Source of the DNA: Brachybacterium sp. FME24
GTDB lineage: Bacteria > Actinomycetota > Actinomycetes > Actinomycetales > Dermabacteraceae
Direction: 5' to 3'
DNA: 64,000 nt
Assembly: GCF_014897705.1 (NCBI RefSeq)
Contig: NZ_JABUXV010000001.1
Coordinates: forward strand, 248,001 to 312,000
Each line of letters opens with the position of its first letter. Positions within the stretch are counted from its first letter, which is position 1. Below are positions 23,561-33,230 of this stretch, piece by piece. The notes under the pieces were generated by a model. It saw only the letters and a list, made by a program, of their open reading frames with translations, was not told the origin of the DNA and searched no databases. The position numbers and the translations under genes are program-made.

Positions 23561-25704
23561 CTGTCCACACGGACCGCCTCACCGCCACGACCCCCACGGG
23601 GGCCACCACCGCCAACCCCACCGGCCCGATCCCGGTTCCGCCCGCCGGTTCCGCCCGCCTCGACGTCGAGGCCGTCTCGGGAGCGCTCATGGGCGCATGG
23701 GCCGAGACCCGCCACGCCGCCCGCGAGCGCGCGGCCCGGCCCGAGCTGCACCGTCCGCTCGACGTCACCGTCGCCGAGCATCGTGAACGGACCTCCGAGC
23801 AGATGGTCCTGTTGGCACAGGAGAACGTCTCCTGGCCCATGCTCCCGGAGCACCTCGGCGGCCCGAACGACAACGGCGGCAATGTGGCCGGATTCGAGGA
23901 GCTCGTCGTCGCGGACCCCTCGCTGCAGATCAAGGCCGGCGTGCAATGGGGCCTGTTCACCTCGGCGATCGTCCAGCTCGGCAACGAGGAGCAGCAGAAG
24001 GCCTGGGTGCCCGACGCGATGTCCCTGACGATCCCCGGCGCCTTCGCGATGACCGAGATCGGCCATGGCTCCGACGTGCAGTCCCTGGCCACGACCGCGA
24101 CCTACGACCCCACCGCCGAGGAATGGGTGATCCACACTCCTTTCCGCGCCGCCTGGAAGGAGTTCCTGGGCAACGCGGCACTGGATGCGAAGGCCGCCAC
24201 GGTCTTCGCCCGCCTGATCACGAAGGGCGTCGATCACGGCGTGCACTGCTTCTACGTCCCGGTGCGCGACGGCGACGGCACGCTCCTGCCCGGAGTCCGG
24301 AGCGAGGACGACGGCCCCAAGGGCGGGCTCAACGGCATCGACAACGGGCGCCTCGCGTTTCAGCAGGTGCGCGTGCCCCGCACGAATCTGCTGAACCGCT
24401 ACGGCGACGTGACGGCCGACGGCAGCTACTCCTCCCCGATCGACTCCCCCGGGCGTCGGTTCTTCACCATGCTCGGCACCCTCGTGCAGGGCCGCGTCTC
24501 CTTGGACGGCTCGGCGGTGCGCGCGAGCCAGCTCGCTCTGCACATCGCCATCACCTACGCGACCCAGCGCCGCCAGTTCACGGCCGCCGATCCCACGCGG
24601 GAGACGGTGCTGATGGACTACCAGTCGCACCTGCACCGCCTGCTGCCCAAGCTCGCCTCCACCTACGCGGGCGCCTTCTCGCACGAGCAGCTGCTGCAGG
24701 CCTTCGATGACGTGTTCTCCGGCCGCACCGACGATCCGGAGGCCCGGGAGGACCTCGAGACCCTCGCGGCCGCGCTCAAGCCCACCTCCACCCGCCTCGC
24801 CCTGGATACCGTCCAGGAGTGCCGAGAGGCGTGCGGCGGCGCGGGGTTCATCGCCGAGAACCAGCTCGTGGGGCTCCACCAGGACCTCGACGTCTACGCG
24901 ACCTTCGAGGGTGACAACACGGTGCTGATGCAGCTGGTCGCCAAGCGCCTGCTCAGCGACTACACCTCTGAGCTCAAGAGCGTGGACCGCGCCGGCATCG
25001 GGCGTTTCATCGCGCAGCGCGCGGAGGTGCTCGCCAAGCGCCACACCCCGTGGGCTCGGCTCGCTCAGGATCTCAGCGACCGTGGGAACCCCCGCCGGGC
25101 CTTCGACTCGATGCGCCAGAGCGACTTCCAGGAGGAGATGCTCACGTCCCGTGCCCGGGTGAAGGTCGAGGAGGTCGCGCTCTCGCTGCGCCCCGCCGCG
25201 AAGATGAGCCCCGCCGAGGCCGCCTCCGAGGTCAACAAGCACCAGGTCGAGATGCTGGAGGCCGCGCAGGCCCACGCCGATCTGGTCCGTTGGCGCGCCT
25301 TCACCACCGCGATCGAACAGTTCGAGGACGAGGCCACCCGGTCCGTGCTCACCGACGTGCGTGACCTGTTCGGCCTGACGACCATCGAGGACGACCTGGC
25401 CTGGTTCCTGCTGAGCGGCATGATCTCTGCCCAGCGCGGCCGCCAGATCAACTCCGATCTGCGCCGTCTGCTGTGGCGACTCCGCCCGCACGTCCTGGAC
25501 CTGGTTGCCGCGTTCGACGTCCGCCCCGGGCATGTGCGCGCCCCGATCGCCCTGGGTGGCGAGCAGGAGCGACAGGACGAGGCCGCCGCCTACTTCCGTG
25601 CCCAGCGCGCCAGCCACGATGCCCCGGTCAGCGAGAAGTCGCTGCGGGACAAGGAGAAGACGGCGAAGCGCGAGGCGGGCCGACGCAGCGGCACGAAGCC
25701 CTGA
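23557..25704 (+). CDS. Acyl-CoA oxidase/dehydrogenase family protein
   Basis: The 715-aa FAD enzyme has the layout of peroxisomal-type acyl-CoA oxidases rather than 380-aa dehydrogenases: FAMTEIGHGSDVQSLATTAT (FAD/substrate strand), GPKGGLNGIDNGRLAF, VPRTNLLNRYGDV, ECREACGGAGFIAENQL and FEGDNTVLMQL, followed by an oxidase-like C-terminal domain. It oxidises acyl-CoA to 2-enoyl-CoA, the substrate of the hydratase in the divergent operon. Whether O2 or an electron-transfer flavoprotein accepts electrons cannot be told. It is coupled to tetR by a 4-nt overlap. The C-terminus is basic (Lys/Arg/Glu-rich). Confidence 0.88.
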   Translation: MTVHTDRLTATTPTGATTANPTGPIPVPPAGSARLDVEAVSGALMGAWAETRHAARERAARPELHRPLDVTVAEHRERTSEQMVLLAQENVSWPMLPEHLGGPNDNGGNVAGFEELVVADPSLQIKAGVQWGLFTSAIVQLGNEEQQKAWVPDAMSLTIPGAFAMTEIGHGSDVQSLATTATYDPTAEEWVIHTPFRAAWKEFLGNAALDAKAATVFARLITKGVDHGVHCFYVPVRDGDGTLLPGVRSEDDGPKGGLNGIDNGRLAFQQVRVPRTNLLNRYGDVTADGSYSSPIDSPGRRFFTMLGTLVQGRVSLDGSAVRASQLALHIAITYATQRRQFTAADPTRETVLMDYQSHLHRLLPKLASTYAGAFSHEQLLQAFDDVFSGRTDDPEAREDLETLAAALKPTSTRLALDTVQECREACGGAGFIAENQLVGLHQDLDVYATFEGDNTVLMQLVAKRLLSDYTSELKSVDRAGIGRFIAQRAEVLAKRHTPWARLAQDLSDRGNPRRAFDSMRQSDFQEEMLTSRARVKVEEVALSLRPAAKMSPAEAASEVNKHQVEMLEAAQAHADLVRWRAFTTAIEQFEDEATRSVLTDVRDLFGLTTIEDDLAWFLLSGMISAQRGRQINSDLRRLLWRLRPHVLDLVAAFDVRPGHVRAPIALGGEQERQDEAAAYFRAQRASHDAPVSEKSLRDKEKTAKREAGRRSGTKP

Positions 25705-25890
25705 TCCCGGCGCCGGGTGCCGCGCCCTGCGGTCCCGTGAATGTGGGGCCCGGCACCTCGGTCGCCGGGTGCGGGATGGCCCGGATCTCAGCACAGACCT
25801 CCGGGCCGACCTTCCGGGCCGAGCGATCGTAGACTGGTCGGGCCGTGCCGGCTCCCGTCAGGGTTCGCCGGTTCCTCCTGTGCCCTCGTG
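25705..25890. other. Intergenic region upstream of purL with a candidate promoter
   Basis: TAGACT at 25830-25835 (plus strand) is a good -10; the -35 is unclear. Transcription would start near 25842, giving a leader of about 50 nt. No terminator for the oxidase gene was recognised. Confidence 0.4.
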
Positions 25891-28260
25891 ATGAACGGAC
25901 CCGACCCCGCGATGACCGCTGACGACGCGCCCTCCTCTGCCACTCCCGCGACCGCTGCCCCGCACGACCGGCCCGGGGACCTCGACACCGTCGAGGTCGC
26001 CACCTCGACGCCGGCGCAGGCGCAGCCCTTCGCCGAGCTCGGCCTGAAGGACGACGAATACGCGAGCATCCGCGAGATCCTCGGCCGCCGCCCCACCAAC
26101 GCCGAGCTGGCGATGTACTCGGTGATGTGGTCCGAGCACTGCTCCTACAAGTCCTCCAAGAAGCACCTCGGCACCTTCGGCAAGCACACCACCGACGCGA
26201 TGCGGGAGAAGCTCCTGGTGGGCATGGGTGAGAACGCGGGCGTCGTCGACATCGGCGACGGCTGGGCCGTGACGTTCAAGGTCGAGTCGCACAACCATCC
26301 CTCCTACATCGAGCCGTACCAGGGCGCCGCGACCGGCGTCGGCGGCATCGTGCGCGACATCATCTCCATGGGCGCGCGCCCCGTCGCCGTGATGGACCAG
26401 CTGCGCTTCGGGGCGATCGACCATCCCGATACCGCGCGCGTGGTCCACGGGGTGGTCTCCGGGGTGGGGGGCTACGGCAACTCGCTCGGCCTGCCCAATA
26501 TCGGCGGCGAGACCGTCTTCGACGCCGCCTACCAGACCAACCCTCTGGTCAACGCCCTGTGCGTGGGCGTGCTGCGCCACGAGGACATCCATCTCGCCTC
26601 CGCCACCGGTCCGGGCAACAAGGTCGTCCTGTTCGGGGCGCGCACCGGCGGGGACGGCATCGGCGGCGCCTCGATCCTCGCCTCGGAGACCTTCGACGAG
26701 GGCGGCCCGGTCAAGCGTCCCAGTGTCCAGGTCGGCGACCCCTTCATGGAGAAGGTCCTCATCGAGTGCTGCCTCGAGCTGTTCGCCGCGCACACGGTCG
26801 AGGGCATCCAGGACCTCGGTGCCGCCGGCATCTCCTGCGCTACCAGCGAGCTCGCGGCCAACGGCAGCTCCGGCATGCACATCGACCTCGAGACCGTCCT
26901 GCTGCGGGACCCCACCCTCACCGCCGGGGAGATCCTCATGAGCGAGTCGCAGGAGCGGATGATGGCCGTGGTGAGCCCCGAGAAGCTGGCCCAGTTCGAG
27001 GCCATCGTCGCGAAGTGGGACGTGGAGGCGGCCGTGATCGGCGAGGTCACCGGGGACGGACGGCTCACCATCGACCACTACGGGCGCCGCATCGTCGACG
27101 TCGACCCCTCCACCGTCGCGATCGACGGACCGGTCTACGACCGCCCCTACACGCGACCCGACTGGCAGGACTCCCTGCAGGCCGATCGCGCCGAGGCACT
27201 TCCGCGCCCCCAGGGCCCGGAGCAGATCGCGCAGACGATCCGTGATCTCATCGCCTCCCCGAACCTCGCGTCCAAGGGCTGGGTCACCGACCAGTTCGAC
27301 CGCTACGTCGGAGGCAACACCGCGCTCGCCATGCCCGACGATGCCGGCGTGATCCGCGTCGATGAGACCACCGGCCGCGGCGTCGCCCTGGCCACCGACG
27401 CGAACGGCCGCTACACGAAGCTGGACCCCCGCACCGGCGCACAGCTGGCCCTGGCCGAGGCCTACCGGAACGTGGCCACCTCCGGCGCGGTCCCGCTCGC
27501 CATCACCGACTGCCTGAACTTCGGCTCCCCCGAGGATCCGGGCCCCATGTGGCAGCTGGTCGAGGCGATCGGCGGGCTCGCCGAGGCCTGCGAGATCCTC
27601 GAGGTCCCCGTCACCGGCGGCAACGTGTCCCTGTACAACTCCACCGGCGAGACCGGCCGCATCGATTCCGCGGTCCACCCCACCCCCGTCGTGGGCGTTC
27701 TCGGCGTGTTCGACGACGTCTCCCGCCGTGTCCCCTCGGGCTGGCAGGTCGAGGGCCTGTCGGTGCTCCTGCTGGGCACCACCCGCGAGGAGCTCTCCGG
27801 CTCCGCCTGGGCCGATGTCGCCCATCAGCACCTCGGAGGGCTTCCCCCGCAGGTCGATCTCGAGGCCGAGCGCTCCTTGGCCCGCGTGCTCATCGCCGCC
27901 TCGCAGGAGGGCGTCGCCGCAGCCGCGCACGACCTGTCCGAAGGCGGCCTCGCCCAGGCTCTGGTCGAGTCGGTGACCCGCTTCGGCACCGGTGTCCAGG
28001 TCGATCTCGACGCGCTGCTCGAGCGCGACGGCGTGGACCTCGCGACGGCGCTGCTGTCCGAGTCCCAGGCCCGCGCCCTGGTCGCCGTCTCGGCGGAGCA
28101 GGAGGAGGCGCTGGTGGCGCTCTGCGCGGAGCACGGCGTGCCGCAGCTGCGACTGGGCATCACCGGTACGGACGCTCTGGACATCCGGAGCGTCGCCACC
28201 TTCGCGGCCGCCGAGCTGCGAACCCTGCGCGAGGGCACCTTGCCACGCCACTTCGGCTGA
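25891..28260 (+). CDS. purL: Phosphoribosylformylglycinamidine synthase subunit PurL (small form)
   Basis: PurL performs the ATP-dependent amidation of FGAR using ammonia from PurQ. The 789-aa protein is the small, PurS/PurQ-dependent type. Visible are [35 protein letters not shown] (metal/ATP region), GGEDVFD-like [20 protein letters not shown] (quoted in part), TGGNVSLYN and [15 protein letters not shown] 25891 is a tentative start: the first 50 residues are low-complexity and no clear Shine-Dalgarno is present, so ATG 25912 is also possible. It lies 16 kb from purS-purQ and converges on the pyruvyltransferase gene. Confidence 0.95.
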   Translation: MNGPDPAMTADDAPSSATPATAAPHDRPGDLDTVEVATSTPAQAQPFAELGLKDDEYASIREILGRRPTNAELAMYSVMWSEHCSYKSSKKHLGTFGKHTTDAMREKLLVGMGENAGVVDIGDGWAVTFKVESHNHPSYIEPYQGAATGVGGIVRDIISMGARPVAVMDQLRFGAIDHPDTARVVHGVVSGVGGYGNSLGLPNIGGETVFDAAYQTNPLVNALCVGVLRHEDIHLASATGPGNKVVLFGARTGGDGIGGASILASETFDEGGPVKRPSVQVGDPFMEKVLIECCLELFAAHTVEGIQDLGAAGISCATSELAANGSSGMHIDLETVLLRDPTLTAGEILMSESQERMMAVVSPEKLAQFEAIVAKWDVEAAVIGEVTGDGRLTIDHYGRRIVDVDPSTVAIDGPVYDRPYTRPDWQDSLQADRAEALPRPQGPEQIAQTIRDLIASPNLASKGWVTDQFDRYVGGNTALAMPDDAGVIRVDETTGRGVALATDANGRYTKLDPRTGAQLALAEAYRNVATSGAVPLAITDCLNFGSPEDPGPMWQLVEAIGGLAEACEILEVPVTGGNVSLYNSTGETGRIDSAVHPTPVVGVLGVFDDVSRRVPSGWQVEGLSVLLLGTTREELSGSAWADVAHQHLGGLPPQVDLEAERSLARVLIAASQEGVAAAAHDLSEGGLAQALVESVTRFGTGVQVDLDALLERDGVDLATALLSESQARALVAVSAEQEEALVALCAEHGVPQLRLGITGTDALDIRSVATFAAAELRTLREGTLPRHFG

Positions 28261-28282
28261 GCCGCCACCACTGCGACGACGA

Positions 28283-28315
28283 CGGCGGGCGATCTCCTGA
28301 GGGGATCGCCCGCCG
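28283..28315. terminator. Bidirectional terminator between purL and the pyruvyltransferase gene
   Basis: CGGCGGGCGATC pairs perfectly with GATCGCCCGCCG (12 bp) around a 9-nt loop that can pair further. It lies between convergent genes. Confidence 0.85.
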
Positions 28316-28360
28316 CTGCTGTGTCGGGCCGCAGTGTTCGGTGCCGTGCCCGATCGTCCC

Positions 28361-30754
28361 TCAGGCGTCGCCGCGGGGCGGAATCACCTTCCGCCCTGCG
28401 GTCAGCGCCCGGCGCGCGGCGCGACGGGCGAGGTCTCGAGGGCGGGTACCGCGGGTACCAGGATCCGCGGGATCGACGTCGTTCAGGCGCTGATGCAGCT
28501 CCGCGAGCTCCGCGCGGGTGGCCCCGAGCTCCTCGCGCAGGAGGCGCAGTTCGCGGACGATCCGCTCCTCGCTGCGGTCCACCACGGTCTCGGTGTTCTT
28601 CGCGAGGAACATCGGCAGCCCGATGCCGTGCTCCCGGGTCCACTCGCGGAAGTAGCGTTCACGCAGCTCGGCATCGTGGTGTCGATGGCCATCGCTGAGC
28701 GCGTACATCGAGTTGCTGCTGGATCCGGTGGCGCTGGGGCGCTGGCGCCACTGGGCGAGCGGCCGGTCCAGGAACCCGACCTCGTGGTGCTGCAGGAGCG
28801 TGAGGTGGAAGGCGTAGTCGCCGACCACCGGAAGGGACTCGTCGTACCCTCCCAGCACATCGTGGACGCGGCGCCGATGGAGCATCGAGATCGGCACGTT
28901 CCGGTTGACGGCGATGTAGTCGAGCAGGCGGGTGCCCTGGAGCTCGGGCCAGGAGAGGAAGGCTTCGTCCTCGACGAACCCGGTCGGCGTCTCGTGCTCG
29001 TGCACGATCAGGGTGCGCACCACGACGGCTGCGTGGTCGGGATGCGCCGCGAGGTGGGCCAGGGTCTCCTGGAGGAAGGTGGCGTGCCAGGTGTCGTCGT
29101 CGTCATGGATCACCACGGCGGGAGCCGACGTCGCTCGCAGCCCGTCGTTGCTGGCCGCCTCCATGCCGGAGGAGCGTTCGCGGTGCAGCACGCGGATCCG
29201 CCCGGCGCTCTCCCCCTCGTAGCGCCCCACCACGTTCTCGACGTCTCGGCGGTCGCCCGCGTCGTTGACGATCACCAGCTCCCAGTCCTGGCGGGTCTGG
29301 GCCAGGACGTCCTGCACAGCGCGGTCGAGCATCCGGGAGCGGTCGCGGGTGCGCATGATGACCGAGGCTGCAGGCGGAGGTGACGGGGCTTGCGAGATTC
29401 GCGGTGCCTGCACCGGAGTGGTCCAGGGCGCGAGGGCCGTGCGCAGAGTGTCGTCCCAGCGCTGGTGGGCCTCGATCCCCGCACCCCCAGGATCTGTCAG
29501 GGCGCTCGGGACGGCGGGAGCCGGTGCCGGCTCCGCCGCGCCGCGCAGTGCGGCGACCAGGGTGTCCCACCACGTCTCGGCGGCGGCGAGCAGCGTCGGC
29601 CGCACCGCGTCGAGATGCGCTCGCTCGGATTTCCGGCCCGCGATCAGCGCCTCGACCACGGGGCCGACCAGTGCGGAGGGTCCGGCCGTCGTCGGATCCC
29701 AGAGGGCGGCCAAAGGCACCACCGCCCCGGCGAGGCCCGTGTTGTGCAGGGCTCCGTCCATGCGGGAGGCCCCGTACCGGTTCAGGGGCAGGGCGAGCAC
29801 CGAGGACCCGGCCGCGGCGCCGAACACGACGGGATGGAACCGGGTGCTGAGCACCCAGGCGGCCCGGGTCGTCCGCTCGGCGGCGCACGGATCGAGCTCG
29901 AGCGCACACACCACGGCCGGCGCCGAGAGGCGCTCGGCGACCTCGGTATGCATCTGCAGGTCGCCGCCCCCGGTGTCGGGGTCGGCCATATGGGGTACCA
30001 GCTCGACGCGGGCGCCGGTACGTCGGGCGAGCTCATCGATCACCGCCGCCGTCACGGCGACGTAGTCCTCCCGTGGGAAGGGATCGCCGTCACCACCCAG
30101 GGTGACGCTGATCAGCTGCTCATCCTGCGCCTGCTCGCCCCCGCCGGTGTCCGCGAGGCCGAGGCCCACGGCGTCGTCGAGGGTCTGCACGAGCGCCGGG
30201 TGCTGCGGGGCGAGGCCCTGCGCGATCCTCACGCTGTGCGCGTCGCGCAGGCCCACCACGGTGCACGCCTGGAGCAGCTCGCGCACGCTGTCACGGTCGG
30301 TGTCGGTCAGCTCCGGCCCGAGGCTCTGCCCCGACAGCACCACCGGCTTGCCGAGGGAGCGTGCGACCAGGGCGGTGGCCAGCCGCTCGTCGAGCAGCCA
30401 GCCGTAGCGGGAAGTGAGGCTTCCGCCTCCCCCGATCACGAGCGCATCGACCGCCTGCAGCCGCTCGATGATGGCGAAGAGCTTGTCGTGGGTGGGCAGC
30501 GCGTCGCTGTCCCCCGCGAGCACGCGTCGAATCTCGTCGAGATAGGTCGCCCGTGCCGGGAGCGGCCACGGGAAGGTCAGCGCCGGGATGCTCCCCGGCG
30601 TCGCCGAGCCGCCCGGGCCGTACTTCTCGTGGCGGGAGATGCGCACCACCTCGAGTCCGCGCGCCTCCAGACGGCGCGCACTCATCGTCGCGATCGCCTC
30701 GTCCCCGACGTGGTAGACCGTCTGATCGACGTCGCAGAGCAGAGCGACCTTCAC
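28361..30754 (-). CDS. Polysaccharide pyruvyltransferase / family 2 glycosyltransferase fusion
   Basis: The 797-aa protein has two enzymes in one chain. Residues about 1-400 look like a CsaB/WcaK-type pyruvyltransferase (KVALLCDVDQTVYHVGDEA, VDALVIGGGGSLTSRYGW, VVGLRDAHSVRIA, STRFHPVVFGAAAG). Residues about 463-700 are a GT-A family 2 glycosyltransferase (ASVIMRTRDRSRMLDRAV, VNDAGD, acidic DDDD at 551-554). A Pro/Ala linker joins them, and the C-terminus has a Leu/Glu-rich coiled-coil-like helix and a basic tail. It probably builds and pyruvylates a cell-wall glycan. The start is GTG 30754 with AAGGA 7 nt upstream, 37 nt after the SLH amidase gene. Confidence 0.8.
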   Translation of the reverse strand: MKVALLCDVDQTVYHVGDEAIATMSARRLEARGLEVVRISRHEKYGPGGSATPGSIPALTFPWPLPARATYLDEIRRVLAGDSDALPTHDKLFAIIERLQAVDALVIGGGGSLTSRYGWLLDERLATALVARSLGKPVVLSGQSLGPELTDTDRDSVRELLQACTVVGLRDAHSVRIAQGLAPQHPALVQTLDDAVGLGLADTGGGEQAQDEQLISVTLGGDGDPFPREDYVAVTAAVIDELARRTGARVELVPHMADPDTGGGDLQMHTEVAERLSAPAVVCALELDPCAAERTTRAAWVLSTRFHPVVFGAAAGSSVLALPLNRYGASRMDGALHNTGLAGAVVPLAALWDPTTAGPSALVGPVVEALIAGRKSERAHLDAVRPTLLAAAETWWDTLVAALRGAAEPAPAPAVPSALTDPGGAGIEAHQRWDDTLRTALAPWTTPVQAPRISQAPSPPPAASVIMRTRDRSRMLDRAVQDVLAQTRQDWELVIVNDAGDRRDVENVVGRYEGESAGRIRVLHRERSSGMEAASNDGLRATSAPAVVIHDDDDTWHATFLQETLAHLAAHPDHAAVVVRTLIVHEHETPTGFVEDEAFLSWPELQGTRLLDYIAVNRNVPISMLHRRRVHDVLGGYDESLPVVGDYAFHLTLLQHHEVGFLDRPLAQWRQRPSATGSSSNSMYALSDGHRHHDAELRERYFREWTREHGIGLPMFLAKNTETVVDRSEERIVRELRLLREELGATRAELAELHQRLNDVDPADPGTRGTRPRDLARRAARRALTAGRKVIPPRGDA

Positions 30755-30791
30755 CGGCGTTTCCTTCCCGGCGGGCAGACCGTTCCTCGGC

Positions 30792-32849
30792 TCAGAGCCC
30801 GCGATGTTCCATCCAGCGGATCATGAATGCCGCCATCGCATCACGGGCGATCGGCTCGAGCGGACGGAAGGTTCCGTCCGGCCAGCCGGTCGAGATGCCC
30901 GTGGAGGCGAGCCAGGTGATCTCCCGCGCGAACTGGTGGTTCGACGGGACATCCGAGAACGAATTGGACGTTCCCGAGGATGGCTGCCCGGATGCACGGT
31001 ACAGGAAAGCCGCGACCGCTCCGCGCTCGATGGACGCGGTGGGACGGAAGCTGCCGTCGTTCCAGCCGGTCGTGATCCCTTCGGCGTGCGCCCAGGTGAT
31101 CTCCTTGTAGTACATGCGGCCAGGCGGCATGTCCGTGAACGGGGAGCGCTTCGGGGGTGTGAAAGCCGGAGACCCGAGCGCACGGTAGACGAAGGCGACC
31201 ATCGCGTCACGCTGGATCGGGGCCAGTGGTCGGTAGGTGCCATCAGGCCAGCCGGTGGTGATGCCGCGGGCGGCGAGCTCCTCGATCTCCTCGCGGAACA
31301 TCATCCCGGGCGGGACATCGCTGAACCGCGAGTCGTGGAACTGCACGCTGCTGCCGGTCTTGATCGCGGACCCGTTCTGGAACGACTGCACGGTCGTCGA
31401 GCCGCTGGTTCGCGCCGACCCCGTCGGCCGCCCCCAGGCGCTGCGCCACTGCAGCGCCATCGGCGACGCATAGCCGTACGCCTTCCCACTGCCCTCCTGC
31501 AGGATCAGCCCCTTGGTGAGGATCGTGGCGTCGTAGGAGCCGGTGCGGTGGTTGCTGCGCACGACGGTGCCGAGCTTCGCCGCCCCGCCTGCTCCCTGGA
31601 AGGCCCACAGGTGCTCCTTCCAGCCGTTGTCGATGTACCCCTGGGCCCGACCCCGGATGTCGTCGAACTGACGGAAGAGGCTCATGCCGGGGCATTCGGT
31701 GTAGTTGACGTCGCGGTGGCCCATCATCGTGGCCAAGGAGATCCGCTTCCCCGGGGTGAAGCGGGTGCCGGACCCCGGGGTCCATGACGCCGTGCTCCAG
31801 ACGCTGGTCTGGAATGTGGTCAGCAGCTTCCAGGCGACCAGGCGCGCCACGGCGGTACGTGCGGCGTAGGGCGCGGCGACCGAGGAGTAGTTACCCATCA
31901 CCGAGATCCCGAAGGACCCGGTGTTGAACCCATAGGCGTGGGCGCCGGTGATGTTGCGGTGCAGTCCGCCGCTGCGCCCCTCGAAGATCTGTCCGTACTT
32001 GTCCACCAGGATGTTGTACCCGACGTCCGCCCAGCCCAAGGTGCGCGTGTGGTAGCTGAGGATGCCACGCAGGATCTGTGCGGACTGGCTTCGGGTGTAG
32101 CTGTTCGAGCCGGCCGTGTGATGGATGATCACGGCCTTGACCGCATTGGTCCCGCTGGTCCCGCGGACCAGGCTCTCGTCGGCGCCCCACGCGGCTCGGG
32201 AGACGAAGCCCGGCATGCCCGGGCCGAGCCGCGGTGTTGCCGGATTGGTCGCCGCGGTCGCGGCCATCGTCCTCATCTGCTGACTCTGCGTGGTGGTGGC
32301 GTCCTCACCGCTCAGTTGATCCACCTGATCGTCGTTCGGGGCGGACGACGTGGTCACGATGTGCGCGACCATCTCGGTGCTGACGTCGCTCCCGTCGAGC
32401 TCGACCCGGATCTGCAGCGCCGAGACCACACCGACCCAGGCCACTTCGGTGCCCGGTGCGTCCTCGCCGGTCCCGGGGTCCTCCGCCGTCTCGAGCTCCA
32501 GCCAGGGCGTCCAGTTCCCGTCCGCGTCGACGCCGCGGGCATGGACCGTCGGGGCGTCGGTCTCGGCGGGCCAGGTCACGCCCACCATGGTCGCGGGCTG
32601 CTCCGGAAGATCCCGGACCTCGGCACCGTCGACCTCGAGCAGTGGAGACTCAGCCAGCGGCACATCGACCACTCGGGTCTCCCCGCCGGTCACGGAGGGA
32701 TCGGCGACCGCAGGGGCTGCGCCGAGCACCGCACCGGCGGCGGAGGCGCCCACAGCGGTGGCGGTCAGCAGCGCTCGACGAGAGACGCCCGAGGAGGGCG
32801 TGCGCTCGAGGCCGGTATCAGTGGCGGGGGGAAGGTACCGCAGGGACAT
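30792..32849 (-). CDS. Secreted N-acetylmuramoyl-L-alanine amidase (PGRP type) with SLH repeats
   Basis: The 685-aa protein begins with a Tat-like signal (SRRALLTATAVGASAAG, then APAVA). A beta-rich domain (about 50-200) precedes a PGRP/amidase_2 domain (about 214-400) with zinc ligands in IHHTAG, GHRDVNYTECPG and the FGISVMGNY strand. An LGFP-like region (about 410-500) and three SLH repeats (about 507-685: TGWPDGTYRP, TGWNDGSFRP, TGWPDGTFRP) follow. It should cut the amide between muramic acid and the stem peptide while held on the wall by SLH-glycan binding. ATG 32849 is chosen for its GGAG at 7-nt spacing; upstream in-frame starts lack one. Confidence 0.9.
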   Translation of the reverse strand: MSLRYLPPATDTGLERTPSSGVSRRALLTATAVGASAAGAVLGAAPAVADPSVTGGETRVVDVPLAESPLLEVDGAEVRDLPEQPATMVGVTWPAETDAPTVHARGVDADGNWTPWLELETAEDPGTGEDAPGTEVAWVGVVSALQIRVELDGSDVSTEMVAHIVTTSSAPNDDQVDQLSGEDATTTQSQQMRTMAATAATNPATPRLGPGMPGFVSRAAWGADESLVRGTSGTNAVKAVIIHHTAGSNSYTRSQSAQILRGILSYHTRTLGWADVGYNILVDKYGQIFEGRSGGLHRNITGAHAYGFNTGSFGISVMGNYSSVAAPYAARTAVARLVAWKLLTTFQTSVWSTASWTPGSGTRFTPGKRISLATMMGHRDVNYTECPGMSLFRQFDDIRGRAQGYIDNGWKEHLWAFQGAGGAAKLGTVVRSNHRTGSYDATILTKGLILQEGSGKAYGYASPMALQWRSAWGRPTGSARTSGSTTVQSFQNGSAIKTGSSVQFHDSRFSDVPPGMMFREEIEELAARGITTGWPDGTYRPLAPIQRDAMVAFVYRALGSPAFTPPKRSPFTDMPPGRMYYKEITWAHAEGITTGWNDGSFRPTASIERGAVAAFLYRASGQPSSGTSNSFSDVPSNHQFAREITWLASTGISTGWPDGTFRPLEPIARDAMAAFMIRWMEHRGL

Positions 32850-33165
32850 GACGAGGCTCCGCATCTCAGGAAGGTGGTCGAGGCGCACCGCGAGGTCGCC
32901 CGGGATCCGGCACTCGACCGCGTGCCGGGACCCACCGTGAATCCCGATGGTGACCTCCGCGGACACCGTAACCCAGCGAATACGAACACCTTCAAGGACA
33001 AGTGGTCACAATATGGCGACGGTCCCGGCGTCCTTCGCCGAAGGATGTCTCAGCTCGCCCCGTCCCCGTGCCCGCCCCGTCCCCGTCCCCGTGCCCAGTC
33101 CCTGTGACCAGTCCCCGGCGGTTTCCCTGGACGGGCGCTCCGGGGTCACCAACCTGGGAAGACGA
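32850..33165. other. Noncoding gap with C-rich simple repeats
   Basis: The gap contains the amidase upstream region and, at about 33058-33115, an imperfect tandem array of CCCGTC/CCCGTG hexamers on the plus strand. No gene or clear promoter is recognised. Confidence 0.5.
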
Positions 33166-33207
33166 CGAGGGCGGGCCGTCGGGATCTCTCCCGGCGACCC
33201 GCCCTCG
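33166..33207 (-). terminator. Terminator after rplQ (end of the rpoA-rplQ unit)
   Basis: CGAGGGCGGG pairs perfectly with CCCGCCCTCG, and the interior CGGGA/TCCCG also pairs, giving a long stem 24 nt after the rplQ stop. Confidence 0.85.
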
Positions 33208-33230
33208 GCGTGGTGCGTCTGTGCTGCTGG

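Noticed and set aside
23557..25704. Mycobacterial FadE5 as the name for the oxidase-like gene
   Set aside because: The neighbours resemble the Rv0241c-Rv0243 set, which tempts one to call this FadE5, but the length (715 aa) and motifs fit the acyl-CoA oxidase type better.
23266..25794. Long minus-strand reading frame (842 codons) opposite the acyl-CoA oxidase gene
   Set aside because: Antisense shadow of a high-GC gene. The plus strand has full family motifs, and the minus frame shows only Gly/Val/Arg-rich composition without recognisable domains. The same applies to long antisense frames over purL, purD, fusA and the ABC genes.
33058..33115. CRISPR-like or VNTR array
   Set aside because: The C-rich hexamers are imperfect, contiguous and too short; there are no spacers.
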